From positions 186,001 to 250,000 of the forward strand of contig NZ_SOQZ01000002.1 in NCBI RefSeq assembly GCF_004366715.1: 64,000 nt of DNA. Direction: 5' to 3'. The translations under genes and the position numbers were made by a program. Each line of letters starts with the position of its first letter. Position 1 is the first letter of the stretch. Positions 61,889-64,000 of this stretch are shown in pieces. The notes under the pieces were generated by a model that worked only from the letters and a program-made list of their open reading frames with translations, was not told the DNA's origin and made no database searches. The DNA comes from Meridianimaribacter flavus (lineage in GTDB: Bacteria > Bacteroidota > Bacteroidia > Flavobacteriales > Flavobacteriaceae).

Positions 61889-63340
61889 ATGGAAATAACC
61901 TTAAAGGGAGACAGAGAATTTGATGACGTACCTTCGTTAAAAACTAAGGCACTTCGAATTAACCTTAATGAAAATATCTACGGTACTTTTGCCGAAATTG
62001 GAGCTGGACAAGAAACTGTACGTCAGTTTTTTAGAGCTGGTGGTGCTTCGGGTACAATTGCAAAAGCAATGTCTGCTTATGACAAGGATTTTAGCGACGC
62101 TATTTATGGTATAGAAGATGACAAACGTTATGTTACTGAAGCGCGTTTAAGAAAAATGCTAAATCATGAGGTTAACTTAATTGAAAAAAGACTACCCAGA
62201 GACAAACATCCTAATAAATTGTTTTTCTCTTATGCAAATACTGTTGCTACAATAGATTTTGCTAAAAACTATAAAGGACATGGTTGGGTAGGTATTAAAT
62301 ACCAAATAGAACCAGACCAAGAGTATAACGACATCATTATTCATATTAGGTTTAAAGAAACTGATGCGCGTTTACAACAAGAAACTCTTGGGGTTTTAGG
62401 TACAAATTTAATTTATGGTGCGTTTTATAAGTACAATGAACCTAAAAAATTATTGCGTTACTTATACGACCATTTAGATAAAGACCAGTTAGAAATCGAT
62501 ACGATTAACTTCTCTGGACCTGTGTTTAAAGACATTGATAACCGTTTAATGAGCTTACAACTAGTTAAAAACGGTATGACTGATGCCGTAATGTTTGCTC
62601 CTGACGGAAACAACGTATTACCAGCAAGGGTTTTATATAAAAAGAATATACTAGCGTTACGTGGTAGTTTTAGACCTGTAACCAAAGTAAATATGGACAT
62701 GTTTCAAAAGTCTTATGACATGTTCATTAAAGAAAATAAAGTTGATGTCGATAAAACTCAAGTCATCTTTGAAATTACCTTATCCAACCTTCGTGCTGAA
62801 GGTGAAATTGATGAGCAAGATTTCATGGATAGAGCAAAACTATTATGTTCTTTAGGGCAAACAGTTCTTATCTCAAACTTTCAGGAGTATTATAAACTTG
62901 TTGAATATTTTTCTCAATACTCTAAAAACAGAATGGGCTTATCAATGGGTGTCAACAACTTAGTAGATATTTTTGATGAAAAGTACTACAGACACTTAAG
63001 TGGAGGTATTCTAGAAGCTTTTGGTAAGTTATTCTTTAAAGATTTAAGAGTTTACTTATATCCAATGCAAAATGAAGATGGTACACTAACTAATAGTGAA
63101 AATCTTAAAGTACATCCTAGAATGAAAGAACTTTACAAGTTCTTCAAATACAACGGAAAAGTAGTAGACATTACCGATTTTGACCCTTCTACTTTAGCTA
63201 TTTTCTCAAGAAAAGTACTTAAAATGATTGCCAAAGGGGAAGATGGATGGGAAACTATGCTACCTGAAGGTGTTTCTAAATTAATTAAAGAAAAAAGCCT
63301 CTTCGGATGTGAATCGGAAGAAATATTTCATAAAGAATAA
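61889..63340 (+). CDS. Conserved cytoplasmic protein of unknown function
   Basis: A 483-residue soluble protein without signal peptide or membrane segments. Conserved blocks I can see include IYGTFAEIGAGQETVRQFFR near residue 30, AGGASGTIAKAMSAYDKDFS, LFFSYANTVATIDFA, DTINFSGPVFKDIDNRL and ALRGSFRPVTKVNMDM. I recall relatives being given database names such as TonB-dependent receptor or a nucleotidyltransferase; the sequence supports neither (no plug, barrel or export signal). Its function is unknown. It has a good promoter and terminator of its own. Confidence 0.8.
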   Translation: MEITLKGDREFDDVPSLKTKALRINLNENIYGTFAEIGAGQETVRQFFRAGGASGTIAKAMSAYDKDFSDAIYGIEDDKRYVTEARLRKMLNHEVNLIEKRLPRDKHPNKLFFSYANTVATIDFAKNYKGHGWVGIKYQIEPDQEYNDIIIHIRFKETDARLQQETLGVLGTNLIYGAFYKYNEPKKLLRYLYDHLDKDQLEIDTINFSGPVFKDIDNRLMSLQLVKNGMTDAVMFAPDGNNVLPARVLYKKNILALRGSFRPVTKVNMDMFQKSYDMFIKENKVDVDKTQVIFEITLSNLRAEGEIDEQDFMDRAKLLCSLGQTVLISNFQEYYKLVEYFSQYSKNRMGLSMGVNNLVDIFDEKYYRHLSGGILEAFGKLFFKDLRVYLYPMQNEDGTLTNSENLKVHPRMKELYKFFKYNGKVVDITDFDPSTLAIFSRKVLKMIAKGEDGWETMLPEGVSKLIKEKSLFGCESEEIFHKE

Positions 63341-63343
63341 AAA

Positions 63344-63372
63344 AGAAAAGCGACCAAATGGTCGCTTTTTTT
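63344..63372. terminator. Bidirectional hairpin terminator
   Basis: AAGCGACCA and TGGTCGCTT pair around an AA loop, with an A-rich side and a run of seven T. It closes the 483-residue gene and the convergent outer-membrane protein gene. Confidence 0.88.
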
Positions 63373-63399
63373 ATTTATGGTTAAGAGGGTAAACTTTAC

Positions 63400-63921
63400 T
63401 TAAAATGTAAACTCATATCCTATATTAACTGCAGAATAACTATAGGTATCCATAACTTCTGTGTATGAAGCTACAATACCTGAACATTTTGAGACTTGCA
63501 TACCAAGCCTAAGTCTATACAAGAAACCGCCTTCATCTAATCCATAAGCATAACCTACGTCTCCACCTATATGAAACTTATCATTATCAGTATGAAACCT
63601 AAATGTTCCTGCAAACGATACAAACTTCCCGTCACCTTCTTTTATAAGAGTGTTGCTAGAGTTGTTTTGAAATGCATACATTGCTCCAAGCGTTCCTCCT
63701 ACTTTTAAATCCTTAGTTAAATTGTACAAATACGTAACGTCAAACGCTGCATTGGTTGAGAAAACTTCATTAGCATAGTCTCCTCCTACAGTACCTCCTA
63801 CACTAAATGCAGCTCTAAATTCATAAGGATCTACAGTTTCTTCTTCTGGTTGTTCTTCTTGAGCATATGCTCCTAAACAACATGTTACTAAAAAAATAAT
63901 TGTTAAAAAGTTCTTTATCAT
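63400..63921 (-). CDS. Small outer-membrane beta-barrel protein
   Basis: A 173-residue exported protein. Signal peptide to about residue 20 (FLTIIFLVTCCLGAYAQ), a short acidic linker (EEQPEEETVDPY), then alternating aromatic strands (FRAAFSVGGTVGG; FDVTYLYNLTKDLKVGGTLG; FVSFAGTFRFHTDNDKFHIG; YSYSAVNIGYEFTF) ending with Phe, as expected for an eight-strand barrel of the OmpA/porin-like class. Function unknown. It begins 79 bases before the right edge. Confidence 0.8.
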   Translation of the reverse strand: MIKNFLTIIFLVTCCLGAYAQEEQPEEETVDPYEFRAAFSVGGTVGGDYANEVFSTNAAFDVTYLYNLTKDLKVGGTLGAMYAFQNNSSNTLIKEGDGKFVSFAGTFRFHTDNDKFHIGGDVGYAYGLDEGGFLYRLRLGMQVSKCSGIVASYTEVMDTYSYSAVNIGYEFTF

Positions 63922-64000
63922 AATCTAAAGTATTAGTTAGTTATACAGCTAAAATAAACTTTTTGATCTAATTTTTAACATTTTCTTAAATAACCTATGT

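Noticed and set aside
61889-63340. TonB-dependent receptor identity
   Set aside because: No signal peptide, plug motif or barrel strands; the sequence is that of a soluble protein.
1-64000. tRNA, rRNA, CRISPR arrays, insertion sequences and prophage genes
   Set aside because: None could be recognised by reading: no cloverleaf-like segments in spacers, no regularly spaced repeats, no transposase or integrase reading frames.

Overview
The window comes from the chromosome of a low-GC member of Bacteroidota, most likely a marine-type Flavobacteriaceae. Support for this: very A+T-rich DNA with little Shine-Dalgarno signal, many sites matching the flavobacterial -7 promoter element TAnnTTTG, Bacteroidota-type lipoproteins and TonB-dependent receptors, a ParE/ParC pair, and flavobacterial conserved families (DUF6146, DUF6787, DUF3124, TIGR02757, DUF5916-like). 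Species cannot be named from sequence alone.

Region 1 (about 1-24.1 kb) is a surface polysaccharide (capsule or O-antigen) locus of the Wzx/Wzy type, read almost entirely on the + strand. It has a polymerase and flippase, a UDP-N-acetyl-L-fucosamine cassette (FnlA, cupin, FnlB, FnlC), three GT4-type glycosyltransferases, an asparagine-synthase-like amidotransferase, a PglC-like initiating phosphoglycosyltransferase, PglE- and PglF-like enzymes for a 4-amino-4,6-dideoxy sugar, and Wza/Wzc export proteins. Embedded in it is an unusual set: a JmjC/cupin-type oxygenase, a TauD-type oxygenase, an aldo/keto-reductase fold protein without two usual catalytic residues, and two FemAB/GNAT-type acyltransferases, one on the opposite strand. 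My inference is that this set decorates the glycan with an oxidised acyl or amino-acyl group; it is the best candidate here for undescribed chemistry.

Region 2 (24.1-42.3 kb) is core metabolism and DNA maintenance: proline dehydrogenase, 3-dehydroquinate synthase, an Lrp/AsnC regulator, an M14 carboxypeptidase divergent from a small XRE regulator with palindromic operators between them, a TerC-type membrane protein, topoisomerase IV (parE, a membrane gene, parC), an SRPBCC protein, YchF, a ferredoxin, an acyl-CoA reductase, serC, serA and a DUF937 protein.

Region 3 (42.4-64 kb) mixes conserved flavobacterial genes with accessory ones: a His-rich secreted protein, a TonB receptor and a His/Asp-rich lipoprotein that look like a metal-uptake unit; folE; a large outer-membrane CBM9/DUF5916-like protein; a LolD-like ATPase; a lone AbiGi-like (abortive infection) gene; an M61 peptidase with a PDZ domain; a family-2 glycosyltransferase with a Rossmann-like tail; and a tight operon of a BatA-type protein, a dihydroorotase-fold protein without its metal ligands, a small membrane protein and an esterase. 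It ends with a metallo-beta-lactamase-fold hydrolase, a conserved cytoplasmic protein and a small outer-membrane barrel.

Convergent genes are usually separated by clear hairpin terminators. No rRNA, tRNA, CRISPR array or insertion sequence was recognised.
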